From Pseudomonas sp. KU26590 (GTDB lineage: Bacteria; Pseudomonadota; Gammaproteobacteria; Pseudomonadales; Pseudomonadaceae): DNA of 64,000 nucleotides. The stretch covers positions 1,765,501 through 1,829,500 of the forward strand of contig NZ_CP110644.1 of NCBI RefSeq assembly GCF_026153515.1, written 5' to 3'. The position numbers and the translations under genes are program-made. The first letter of the stretch is position 1. Each line of letters opens with the position of its first letter. The notes under the pieces were generated by a model. It saw nothing but the letters and a program-made list of their open reading frames with translations, did not search any database and had not been told where the DNA came from. Of the stretch, positions 1 to 8,105 are shown piece after piece.

Positions 1-108
1 CGCCGGAAAACCCTCGGCGCCAACCAGCAGCAAACGCTTCGGCGCATAAAGGTCGAGCAGGGCGGCGAGGGCCTGTTGCGGCGTGCGACTGGAAAAGCGA
101 TCGGTCAT
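1..108 (-). CDS. Unidentified protein, N-terminal 36 residues only
   Basis: An open reading frame enters from the left edge on the minus strand. It begins with ATG (complement of 106-108) behind a good GAGGAAC-type ribosome binding site. The visible N terminus reads MTDRFSSRTPQQALAALLDL, followed by a hydrophobic LLLVGAEGF stretch that resembles the first beta strand of a Rossmann-like fold. I recall similar uncharacterised Pseudomonas proteins beside the OmpA/dinG cluster, but a family cannot be assigned from 36 residues. It is divergent from the OmpA-like gene at 354. Confidence 0.6.
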   Translation of the reverse strand, partial: MTDRFSSRTPQQALAALLDLYAPKRLLLVGAEGFPA

Positions 109-353
109 TGGGGTTCCTCGGTCAGGCGGGCAAGGTTAGCGTGCTGAACTTCAATGGCCTAGTCCTTGAACGTGTTCATTTCACGATCTGACACAGCGTT
201 GAGCGTGAAGGCAAAAAGCTGTTTCGCTCAAGAAGAGTCCGGATTGTGCGGTGTAATCCCGTAAAACCCCTGTCAACAGAGTGGCGAACGGCCCAACACC
301 CGTCTTTACTGCATTCCAGTCGGTTTTAGCCGATACCAAAGGAGAAGAAGTGT

Positions 354-1055
354 ATGAGCATGATTCGGACAGCGTTACCTCTGATTTTGGTGACCAGTGT
401 ATTGACGGGGTGTGCAGGCCTGCAAAAGACCGACTGGCCTCTGTGTGCGGCGGGTGGCGCGCTGAGTGGCGCGGCGATCGGCGCCTTCCAGTCCGCATCG
501 GTGGCGGCAGGCTTCGGTGCTGCGGTGGGCGTCATGGCCGGCGCGTATTGCTGGACCCACGGGGATGGCGATGATGACGGCGACGGCGTCCTTAACAGCA
601 AGGACAAATGCCCGAACACGCCAAAAGGCACCCCGGTCGATGCCACCGGTTGCCCGATCGTGACACCGGCCCCTGAACCGATGGCCGCGCCGATGGTGCT
701 GCCGAAAGAAGAGATCATCACCATTCGTGATGTGCACTTCGAGTTCAACAAAGCCACCCTGACGGCAGGCGACAAACAGCAACTGGACATGGTCGCAACC
801 AAACTCAAAACCGAAGCCCCGAATGTGCAACTCCACGTCAGCGGCCACACTGACAGCGTGGGTGGCGATGCCTACAACCAGAAACTGTCGCAAAAACGTG
901 CGCAATCGGTGACCGACTACCTCGTCAGCGCCGGCATCCCGCGTGCCTCGTTCGCGTCCGTCGAAGGTGACGGCGAAGCCCGCCCGGTGGCCGACAACAA
1001 AACCGCCGACGGCCGAGCGCTGAACCGCCGCGTCGAGATCAAAATCAATCGTTGA
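354..1055 (+). CDS. OmpA-family outer membrane lipoprotein
   Basis: Predicted lipoprotein of 233 residues that should anchor the outer membrane to peptidoglycan. A signal peptide ends in the lipobox LTGC, so Cys20 would be acylated. Residues about 28-66 are Gly/Ala-rich and hydrophobic. Residues about 71-100 form an acidic calcium-binding, TSP3-like loop (DGDDDGDGV, then CPNTP). An OmpA C-terminal domain follows (about 121-231), with GHTD (Asp147) and KRAQSV (Arg162), the residues that bind diaminopimelate in this family. GGAGAAG sits about 8 bases before the ATG. The gene ends just before a hairpin terminator. The position matches PA1041-type genes near dinG. Family call is firm; the specific role is not known. 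Confidence 0.9.
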   Translation: MSMIRTALPLILVTSVLTGCAGLQKTDWPLCAAGGALSGAAIGAFQSASVAAGFGAAVGVMAGAYCWTHGDGDDDGDGVLNSKDKCPNTPKGTPVDATGCPIVTPAPEPMAAPMVLPKEEIITIRDVHFEFNKATLTAGDKQQLDMVATKLKTEAPNVQLHVSGHTDSVGGDAYNQKLSQKRAQSVTDYLVSAGIPRASFASVEGDGEARPVADNKTADGRALNRRVEIKINR

Positions 1056-1079
1056 GACAAGGTTGAAGCGTTAAAGGAC

Positions 1080-1107
1080 GCCCCGTTCTAAAAGCCGGGG
1101 CTTTTCT
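1080..1107 (+). terminator. Rho-independent terminator after the OmpA gene
   Basis: GCCCCG (1080-1085) pairs with CGGGGC (1096-1101) and is followed by TTTTCT. It lies 25 bases after the OmpA stop codon and before the repeat element that fills the rest of the gap. Confidence 0.75.
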
Positions 1108-1160
1108 ATTTCTGGCATTCAGTTTTCATGTTCAAAAAAGCCAGTGCTCAAACTGACCTC

Positions 1161-1248
1161 TTCCCGGCTAAAGCCGGTCCCACTAAAAGCCGCATGCAGT
1201 CAGTGGGGCCGGCGGCGCCCGCTGTAGGACCGGCTTCAGCCGGAAAGC
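1161..1248. repeat. REP doublet (GACCGGCTTCAGCCGG family) attached to element copy A
   Basis: Two REP-type motifs face each other: TTCCCGGCTAAAGCCGGTCC at 1161-1180 and TGTAGGACCGGCTTCAGCCG starting at 1223. Each contains its own short CCGGCT/AGCCGG hairpin and together they can form a larger one. The same doublet precedes copy D of the structured element at 61137-61235. Confidence 0.8.
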
Positions 1249-1288
1249 TTTTGATCTTCAAACACAAAAATTTCAGACACCGCGAAAC

Positions 1289-1511
1289 GCGACTTGGGTG
1301 CAGGCTGAACGCAGGTCTCGCGCAGTGGGCCGAGCCGCATGGATGCGGCGAGAGCGCCGTCAGGACATGGATGTCCGTTCGGCGCGGGCCCACGGAGCGA
1401 GACCGGAGTGAAGGGACCCCGAGGAACGAGGGGCCAAACCAGGAGCAGGGCCTTTTTGGTTACTTTTTCGGCTCTTGGAAAAAGTGACCCGCCGTAAGGG
1501 CGGAACCCTAA
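1289..1511 (+). repeat. Dispersed structured intergenic element, copy A
   Basis: One of four copies of a multi-hairpin element in this window. In order: CCGCAT-GG-ATGCGG; a two-tier stem with outer GCGCCG (1354-1359)/CGGCGC (1380-1385) and inner GGACAT (1363-1368)/ATGTCC (1371-1376); CCCC (1417-1420)/GGGG (1430-1433); a long GGTTACTTTTTC/GAAAAAGTGACC stem; and a final CCGCC/GGCGG. Small reading frames run through it (119 codons from 1128), but they shift composition between copies and have no ribosome binding site, so I do not call a gene. It fills most of the 1108-1663 gap. Confidence 0.8.
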
Positions 1512-1663
1512 TCCCGGCAAACACAGATAACGGATATTCACTCAATCCATGCCGTCAAACACCAGAAACTTTAAAGCCTGCCTCTGGCATAGTCCCCCGC
1601 CTCACCGTACTGTGCGCAAACCGTTTTCACCGTACAAAAAATTAAAAACAGCAGAGGCACCAC

Positions 1664-1939
1664 ATGAGTGTGATTTGGGGAACAGGGAAAGTACTGACAA
1701 CAGCATTCTGGCTACTGATAATCACCAGCCTGACCATCACCATGCCACACCCCTTCAACCTGTTGTTCAAACTGGCAGGCGGCCTCCTGCTGCTTACCCA
1801 CATCATCGAACTGATCAGCTATAACGCCAGCCTGTGCGGCCGCCCCCACCCCTGGCGCGATCGCCTGAAGATTCTGCTCTTCGGCCTATTCCACCTGAAC
1901 ACATTCAAACGCCCACAGGCGGAGGTACACCATGCGTAA
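1664..1939 (+). CDS. DUF1145 family small membrane protein
   Basis: Small inner-membrane protein of 91 residues with two or three hydrophobic segments (about 10-28 and 31-52, and a shorter stretch near 70-80). The layout matches the DUF1145 family, including the conserved tail block of the form RDRLKILLFGLFHL; the family has no assigned biochemical role. ATG at 1664 follows a GAGG motif. The stop lies inside the next gene: they overlap by eight bases (1932-1939), so the two are probably translated together. Longer frames starting at 1549 lack family similarity and were not used. Confidence 0.85.
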   Translation: MSVIWGTGKVLTTAFWLLIITSLTITMPHPFNLLFKLAGGLLLLTHIIELISYNASLCGRPHPWRDRLKILLFGLFHLNTFKRPQAEVHHA

Positions 1940-2705
1940 CGCGATGCTGATGACGGCAGGCCTGCTGTCCGCCCTGACCAGCCCCTGGATCATGGCCCAG
2001 ACCCTCTCCGTCGAAACCCACTCGCTCATGCGCCTGCCCTCCAAAACCAGCGTATTGCAACTGGATCGACTCGAAGTCGCCGACTACGGCACGCTCCTGA
2101 TCCCGGCCGGGCTCACCGAAGTCAAAGTCGGCCAACTCATCATGGGCCACGAATCACGCATCGCCATCGTCCCGAGCGCCGAGCCGTTCAGCCTGCAAGT
2201 CAAACAGGGCGACCTCGGCAGCGGCGCCGAAATCACCGCGCGGGGCGCCCCGGGCACCTTCGAGAAACCGCCAACCCCAGGCCGCAACCTCAACCTGCGG
2301 ATCGAACAACTCAACGCTGACCAACTCTTCGTCGACGCCCGCGGCGGCGCAGGCTCGCCCGGTTACGTCGGCCTAGGCGGCGGCAACGGCATCGATCCAG
2401 GGTGCACCTGGGGTTCCGCCAGTCGCGGGATCGACGGCGACAATGGCGGTAACGGCCGTGACGGCGCGCCGGGGGCGCTCGTTCGTCTCGAACTGCCAGC
2501 GACATTCGGCAACGAACGCATCAAGGTCAACGTACAGGGCGGTGCCGGTGGTATCGGCGGCGACGGCGGTCGCGGCGGCAAAGGCGGCGCGTCCAAAGGC
2601 TGCGTGGTCTACCGTGCTGACGGCGCCAAGTCCGGCAAGAACGGCGACAAGGGCCAGTCCGGTGCAGCAGGGCCAGTGGGCGCTATCGTGGTTCGCAACT
2701 TATAA
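1932..2705 (+). CDS. Secreted glycine-rich, collagen-like protein
   Basis: 257-residue protein with a cleavable signal peptide (cut probably after IMAQ, near residue 23). An N-terminal half of unknown fold is followed by a Gly-rich C-terminal half (about 138-250) with repeated GGxGGxGGxGG, GDGG and GNGRDG blocks, more like bacterial Gly-rich or collagen-like proteins than a strict Gly-X-Y triple helix. Two Cys in the Gly-rich part could form a disulfide. GGAGGT before the ATG gives a strong start that overlaps the DUF1145 gene, so the two form a translationally coupled pair. No function is known; surface or periplasmic location is inferred. Confidence 0.75.
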   Translation: MRNAMLMTAGLLSALTSPWIMAQTLSVETHSLMRLPSKTSVLQLDRLEVADYGTLLIPAGLTEVKVGQLIMGHESRIAIVPSAEPFSLQVKQGDLGSGAEITARGAPGTFEKPPTPGRNLNLRIEQLNADQLFVDARGGAGSPGYVGLGGGNGIDPGCTWGSASRGIDGDNGGNGRDGAPGALVRLELPATFGNERIKVNVQGGAGGIGGDGGRGGKGGASKGCVVYRADGAKSGKNGDKGQSGAAGPVGAIVVRNL

Positions 2706-2802
2706 GCGTTGTGGGAGTGAGCTTGCTCACGAAGACGGTATCTAAACCGCTAAATGCCTGGCGGGTGTACCCGTCTTTCGGGAGCAGGTTTTTCCCCACG
2801 CA

Positions 2803-3267
2803 TCAGAACATTGGCCTGATGGCCGCGATCGCCACAACAGCCACCCCTATCATCAGATTGATCCCCACCAGACGCCGAATTCCCCCCATCGCGGCGGCGC
2901 CATCCGCCCATTGCTCGGCGAGCACGGCCTTGCGCAACTGCGGCAGGTTCAGCGTCGAGACGCGCAGAAACAACGCCACCATCACCACATACAGACCCAT
3001 CATCACCTGCACATAGCGGGGCGCGGTCTGAAAGCCGCTGAAGTTGATGTTGATCATGCCGATGCCCGTCACCGGCAACATGATCACCGCGCACCAGACC
3101 CACACGAAGAAACGCGGCAGCACCTGCAGCCACAGCTTCAACCGGGCCGGGCCCTCCAGGGCGGCGATGACCGCCGGTCGAAGAATCATCCAGGCGAAAA
3201 ACATGCCTCCTACCCACACAATCGTCGACAGGACATGCAAGGCGTAGACAAAGGCTACAGATGACAT
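2803..3267 (-). CDS. CopD family membrane protein
   Basis: 154-residue inner-membrane protein with four predicted transmembrane helices (about 5-27, 49-72, 79-101 and 132-152). It matches the CopD/copper-resistance D domain found in small stand-alone Pseudomonas proteins; early His10 and the WVGGMFFAW block are typical. CopD-family proteins are associated with copper handling, but stand-alone short members are mostly untested, so the substrate is unknown. GGAG precedes the ATG at 3267. It is divergent from dinG, with a shared promoter region of about 130 bases. Confidence 0.82.
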   Translation of the reverse strand: MSSVAFVYALHVLSTIVWVGGMFFAWMILRPAVIAALEGPARLKLWLQVLPRFFVWVWCAVIMLPVTGIGMININFSGFQTAPRYVQVMMGLYVVMVALFLRVSTLNLPQLRKAVLAEQWADGAAAMGGIRRLVGINLMIGVAVVAIAAIRPMF

Positions 3268-3396
3268 CGAGAACTCCGATCTGCGCAGAAAGAATTAGCG
3301 CGGTATGATAGCCGCCCGCTGCGACTACTGAAGATATATCCAGCGGTTTTCGTGTTTTCATTCAGCACCCGTGACGCCGAGCCAACGACCCAGCCC

Positions 3397-5541
3397 ATGA
3401 TCAGCACCGAACTCAAATCCCAGATTCAGGGCGCCTACTCGCGTTTCCTCGAAGCCAAGAGCCTCAAGCCTCGTTACGGCCAGCGCCTGATGATCGCTGA
3501 AGTGGCGAAGGTGCTGGGCGACGTCGACACCGACGAAGAAGGCCGCCGTTCGGGTGATCCCGCCGTGGTGGCGGTCGAGGCGGGGACCGGCACCGGTAAA
3601 ACCGTGGCCTACGCCATTGCAGCCATTCCGACCGCCAAGGCTGCAGGCAAGCGCCTGGTCATCGCCACCGCGACCGTCGCGCTGCAGGAGCAGATCGTCT
3701 ACAAAGACCTGCCCGACTTGATGCGCAACAGTGGCTTGAACTTCACGTTCGCGCTGGCCAAGGGCCGGGGCCGCTATATGTGCCTGTCCAAGCTCGACAT
3801 GCTGCTGCAGGAAGGCGACGCCCAGAGCGCGACCGCACAGCTTTTCGAGGAAGAAGGCTTCAAGATCGAAGTGGATGAAGCCAGCCAGAAGCTCTTCACC
3901 ACCATGATCGAAAAGCTCGCCGGCAACAAATGGGACGGCGACCGCGACAGTTGGCCCCAGGAACTGGCCGACCAGGACTGGGCGCGCCTGACCACCGATC
4001 ACAGCCAGTGCACCAACCGCCATTGCCCGAACTTCCAGCAGTGCGCCTTCTACAAAGCCCGCGAAGGCATGGGTAAAGTCGACGTGATCGTCACCAACCA
4101 CGACATGGTCCTTGCTGACCTGGCGCTGGGCGGCGGTGCGGTCCTGCCCGATCCGCGCGACACCCTGTATGTCTTCGACGAAGGCCATCACCTGCCAGAC
4201 AAGGCGATCGGCCACTTCGCCCATTTTAGTCGCCTGCGCTCCACCGCCGACTGGCTGGAGCAGACCGCCAAGAACCTCACAAAATTGCTCGCCCAGCACC
4301 CGCTGCCGGGCGATCTGGGCAAGCTGATCGAGCAGGTGCCCGAGCTGGCCCGCGAGATCAAAACCCAGCAGCAGTTCATGTTCACCGCCTGCGAACAACT
4401 GGCCGACTTCAAGCAAGGCGAAGACATGGAAGGCCGCGAGCGTCCGCGTCATCGCTTCGTCGGCGGTGTGGTCCCCGAACACATGCGCGAGATGGGCATC
4501 GAGCTGAAAAAAGGCTTTGCCCGGCTCGACGACCTGTTCACGCGCCTGACCGAGCTGCTTAAAGAGGGCATGGACGGCGAGGTCAACATCGGCATCGCCA
4601 GCCATCAGGCGGAAGAATGGTATCCGCTGTTCGGCAGTTTGCTGGCCCGCGCCCACGGCAACTGGGAATTGTGGACCGCTTTCACCGCCGAGGACCCGGA
4701 AAACAGCCCGCCCATGGCGCGCTGGCTGACCCTGGCCGACAGCGGCTCGCTGTTCGACATCGAGGTCAACGCCAGCCCGATCCTCGCGGCCGAAATGTTG
4801 CGCCGCAACCTGTGGAACGTCGCCTACGGCGCGCTGGTGACTTCGGCCACGCTGACCGCGTTGGGCAAGTTCGACCGTTTTCGTATGCGTGCCGGGCTGC
4901 CGAAAGACGCCGTCACCGCCGTGGTGCCGAGTCCGTTCCACCATGCCGACGCAGGCGTGCTGCGCGTGCCGGACCTGAAAGCCGACCCTCGCAATGCGGC
5001 CGAGCATACGGCTGCCATCATTCGCGAACTGCCGAATCTGGTTGAAGGCTCCAAAGGCACGCTGGTGCTGTTCTCGTCGCGCAAACAGATGCAGGAAGTG
5101 TTTGACGGGCTGGAGCGGGACTGGCGCAAGCGGGTGTTCATCCAGGGCAATCTGTCCAAGCAGGAAACCCTCAACAAGCACAAGGCGCGGGTCGACGGTG
5201 GCGATGAAAGCGTCCTGTTCGGGCTGGCCAGTTTCGCCGAAGGGGTTGACCTTCCGGGCGCCTATTGCGAGCACGTAGTGATCGCCAAGATTCCCTTCGC
5301 CGTGCCGGATGATCCGGTCGAGGCCGCGCTGGCGGAATGGATCGAAGCGCGAGGCGGCAATCCGTTCATGGAAATCGCTGTCCCCGACGCTTCGTTGCGC
5401 CTGATCCAGGCCTGCGGTCGTCTGCTGCGCACTGAACAGGACCGCGGCATCATCACGCTGCTGGATCGCCGGGTCGTGACCCAACGCTATGGCAAAGCCA
5501 TCCTCAACGCACTGCCGCCATTCCGGCGCGAAATTTCCTGA
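3397..5541 (+). CDS. dinG: ATP-dependent DNA helicase DinG
   Basis: Superfamily 2, XPD-like 5'-3' DNA helicase of 714 residues, implicated in resolving replication/transcription conflicts and R-loops. Walker A AGTGTGKT is at residues 62-69. The Fe-S cluster cysteines Cys129, Cys205, Cys210 and Cys216 are all present, and the motif II box DEGH is at 261-264. C-terminal helicase motifs include FAEGVDLPG and QACGRLLR. I chose ATG 3397 because family members begin MISTELK; a GTG at 3352 in frame would add 15 residues, and neither start has a strong ribosome binding site. No LexA box was recognised upstream. Confidence 0.95.
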   Translation: MISTELKSQIQGAYSRFLEAKSLKPRYGQRLMIAEVAKVLGDVDTDEEGRRSGDPAVVAVEAGTGTGKTVAYAIAAIPTAKAAGKRLVIATATVALQEQIVYKDLPDLMRNSGLNFTFALAKGRGRYMCLSKLDMLLQEGDAQSATAQLFEEEGFKIEVDEASQKLFTTMIEKLAGNKWDGDRDSWPQELADQDWARLTTDHSQCTNRHCPNFQQCAFYKAREGMGKVDVIVTNHDMVLADLALGGGAVLPDPRDTLYVFDEGHHLPDKAIGHFAHFSRLRSTADWLEQTAKNLTKLLAQHPLPGDLGKLIEQVPELAREIKTQQQFMFTACEQLADFKQGEDMEGRERPRHRFVGGVVPEHMREMGIELKKGFARLDDLFTRLTELLKEGMDGEVNIGIASHQAEEWYPLFGSLLARAHGNWELWTAFTAEDPENSPPMARWLTLADSGSLFDIEVNASPILAAEMLRRNLWNVAYGALVTSATLTALGKFDRFRMRAGLPKDAVTAVVPSPFHHADAGVLRVPDLKADPRNAAEHTAAIIRELPNLVEGSKGTLVLFSSRKQMQEVFDGLERDWRKRVFIQGNLSKQETLNKHKARVDGGDESVLFGLASFAEGVDLPGAYCEHVVIAKIPFAVPDDPVEAALAEWIEARGGNPFMEIAVPDASLRLIQACGRLLRTEQDRGIITLLDRRVVTQRYGKAILNALPPFRREIS

Positions 5542-5652
5542 ATCCGTGATGCAAATGAAACACGGTTGACCGGGTCTTAAACTCGGTCCGCCCGGATGCG
5601 CGCGACCTCTTTCGTGCTCCGGGCCTTAGATGATCAAGGAGCTTCAGATCAC

Positions 5653-8031
5653 ATGATTCGCCGTTCACTGCCCGCCATCCTTGCCACGCTGTGCGCCGGC
5701 ATGGCCCACGCCGCACCTGACGTGCAGCAGACGCTGTTCAATTTCGTGCGGCCCGCCGACGTGGTGAAGGTCACGACCCAGGATGCCGGCTTTCCACAGG
5801 GCAACGCCGAACAGACCGTTGAAGGGGAAGTGCTGCGCCGGGTCGTTTTCAATCCGGTCGCCAAACCCAGCCTGCGACTGACCCCGCAGACTGGCGTCTG
5901 GGACTGGAGCCACGACAGCGCCATGACCCTACGCCTGCAAAGCGCGATGGACTGGGCGTTGACGGTGTACGTGCAGATCGAAAGCCGTGACGGCAAGGTT
6001 CTCACCAGCCGCATCGACCTGCCGGCCGGTCCGGCGCAAACTCTGGTGCTGCCGCTCAAGGCCAGTTCGCCGCTGAGCGAGGGCATGCGCGCCGGCCCAC
6101 CGATGCCGTGGGTCTACGAGGGGCAGCGCGTGTTGCTGGCCAACACCGAAGGTGAGCTGAATAGCGCTGAAGTTTCATCGGTCACCGTGTCGATGTCTCA
6201 ACCCAACGTTGCGCAGTCAGTCTTGATCGAGAAGTTCGGCGTGCAGGAGGGCGATGGGCTGCTAACCGCTGCCTACAGCAACCTGGTCGACGGTTACGGT
6301 CAGTTCACCCGGGGCAAGTGGCCGGAGAAGGTCACCAGCGACGATCAGCTCAAAACGCTGGCGGGCAAGGAGCAGCAACAGCTGCAAACCTGGCTGAAAG
6401 ACCGTCCTGCTCACGACAAGTACGGCGGCTTGCTCAGCGGCCCGGCGTTTGAAGCCAAGGGTTTTTTCCGCACGGAGAAGCGCGATGAGCGCTGGTATCT
6501 GGTGACGCCGGAAGGCCATCCGTTCTACTCCCTCGGCGTGAATGCCATCTCCGCTGACGACAGCCAGACCTACGTCGAAGGCCGCGAAGGCATGTTCACC
6601 GGCCTGCCCGGCAGCGACGATCCGCTCGCCGCGTTCTACGGCAAGGGCGACGACAACCGCGAGACAGGCGCCAACCGTAACCGGCAGTTCGATCAGGGCC
6701 GCTGGTTCAATTTCTATGGTGCGAACCTGCAACGCACGTACGGTGCGCCGAAGTGCGTTGAAGTCTCCAGGCCTGTGGATCCGGCCGACGACGAAGACGC
6801 GAGCGCAACCACGACAGCAGCGACTAACCCGGCAACGACCGCATCGACTGCCGACAGCCCCACCGAGCAGACCGCGCCAGCGCCTCAGGCCGAAAAGCCC
6901 GCCCTGCCTGCGCCTGCAATCGAGTGCAAGCCGGTGATTGTGGACAGCAAACGCTGGGTCGACCATACCCTGCAACGATTGCAGGCGTGGGGTTTCAACA
7001 CCGTCGGCAACTGGAGCGAGCCCGCGCTGCAAAACCTCGAAAACAGCAAAAAAGCACACGTGCCCTACACGCTGCCGCTGTCCATCGTTGGCGACTACGT
7101 GAGCATCAGCACCGGCCAGGATTGGTGGGGCGGCATGCCTGATCCGTTCGATCCGCGCTTTGCCATGGCCACCGAGCGGGCGGTCGCCATCGCTGCGCGC
7201 GACCATCGCGACGACCCGTACCTGATCGGTTACTTCGCCGACAACGAACTGGCCTGGGCGGCGCCGGGCAATGATCCGAAGGATCGCTACGCCCTGGCCT
7301 ACGGCACGCTGAAGCTGACCACCGACGTGCCGGCCAAGCGCGCGTTTCTCAAGCAGCTGCGCGATAAGTACCGGAACGAGGAAGGGCTTTCCAAAGCGTG
7401 GGGCATCAAGCTCGCCGCCTGGGAGTTGATGGAAGACCCGGGCTTCGAGCCGCCGCTGCCGAGCGCAGAGCACCCGGAGATCGAAAACGACTTCAGGTAT
7501 TTCCAGCGGGTGTTCGCCGAGACCTATTTCAAAACCATTTCCGACGCACTCAAGTGGCATGCGCCGAACCACCTGCTGCTCGGCGGCCGCTTTGGCGTCA
7601 CCAGCCCCGAGGCGGTTGAAGCCTGCGCCAAGTTCTGCGACGTGCTGAGCTTCAACTTCTACACCCTCAAACCCCAGGACGGCGTGGACTTCGCGAAACT
7701 GCGCGTGCTCGACAAGCCCGTGCTGATCACCGAATTTCACTTCGGCTCCCGCGATCGCGGGCCGTTCTGGGGCGGCGTGCTCGAAGTGCCGCGTGAGGAA
7801 GACCGTGGCCCGGCGTATGCCAATTTCCTGAAGAGTGCGCTCGCCGAGCCTTCCATCGTCGGCGTGCACTGGTTCCAGTATCTGGATCAGCCTGTCACTG
7901 GCCGTTTGCTTGACGGCGAAAACGGCCATCTCGGGCTGGTGGGCATCACCGACGTCCCTTACCAGGGCTTCGTCGAAGCAGTGCGCAAGGCCAATGGGCA
8001 GGTCGTTGATGTGATCGGCAAACGCCCTTAA
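5653..8031 (+). CDS. GH50-like glycoside hydrolase (beta-agarase family)
   Basis: Exported 792-residue protein resembling GH50 beta-agarases of clan GH-A. A signal peptide ends at MAHA. The N-terminal beta-rich part (about 25-230) is carbohydrate-binding-like. The catalytic barrel carries the expected glutamates: Glu532 in ADNELAW (acid/base) and Glu694 in ITEFHFG (nucleophile). A low-complexity Ala/Thr/Pro insert of roughly 40 residues (about 380-420) interrupts the barrel region. AAGGAG lies 11 bases before ATG 5653; an upstream ATG at 5596 would disrupt the signal peptide. Substrate is inferred only: soil and plant pseudomonads seldom meet agar, so a related galactan or a self-made polysaccharide is possible. 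Confidence 0.78.
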   Translation: MIRRSLPAILATLCAGMAHAAPDVQQTLFNFVRPADVVKVTTQDAGFPQGNAEQTVEGEVLRRVVFNPVAKPSLRLTPQTGVWDWSHDSAMTLRLQSAMDWALTVYVQIESRDGKVLTSRIDLPAGPAQTLVLPLKASSPLSEGMRAGPPMPWVYEGQRVLLANTEGELNSAEVSSVTVSMSQPNVAQSVLIEKFGVQEGDGLLTAAYSNLVDGYGQFTRGKWPEKVTSDDQLKTLAGKEQQQLQTWLKDRPAHDKYGGLLSGPAFEAKGFFRTEKRDERWYLVTPEGHPFYSLGVNAISADDSQTYVEGREGMFTGLPGSDDPLAAFYGKGDDNRETGANRNRQFDQGRWFNFYGANLQRTYGAPKCVEVSRPVDPADDEDASATTTAATNPATTASTADSPTEQTAPAPQAEKPALPAPAIECKPVIVDSKRWVDHTLQRLQAWGFNTVGNWSEPALQNLENSKKAHVPYTLPLSIVGDYVSISTGQDWWGGMPDPFDPRFAMATERAVAIAARDHRDDPYLIGYFADNELAWAAPGNDPKDRYALAYGTLKLTTDVPAKRAFLKQLRDKYRNEEGLSKAWGIKLAAWELMEDPGFEPPLPSAEHPEIENDFRYFQRVFAETYFKTISDALKWHAPNHLLLGGRFGVTSPEAVEACAKFCDVLSFNFYTLKPQDGVDFAKLRVLDKPVLITEFHFGSRDRGPFWGGVLEVPREEDRGPAYANFLKSALAEPSIVGVHWFQYLDQPVTGRLLDGENGHLGLVGITDVPYQGFVEAVRKANGQVVDVIGKRP

Positions 8032-8105
8032 CCGGGCGGTTCCCAAAGCGTTCAATCGCTGGAACAATGTTCGCCATTTTTGCAGCCCCACCGGAGAGCC
8101 AGACC

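Noticed and set aside
1128..1487. 119-codon frame inside repeat copy A (and similar frames in copies B, C and D)
   Set aside because: No ribosome binding site; the reading frame and composition are not preserved between copies, while hairpins are. Treated as a nucleic-acid element.
3358..5484. 708-codon minus-strand frame opposite dinG
   Set aside because: Mirrors the dinG codons; no family similarity, no ribosome binding site. High GC keeps the opposite frame open.
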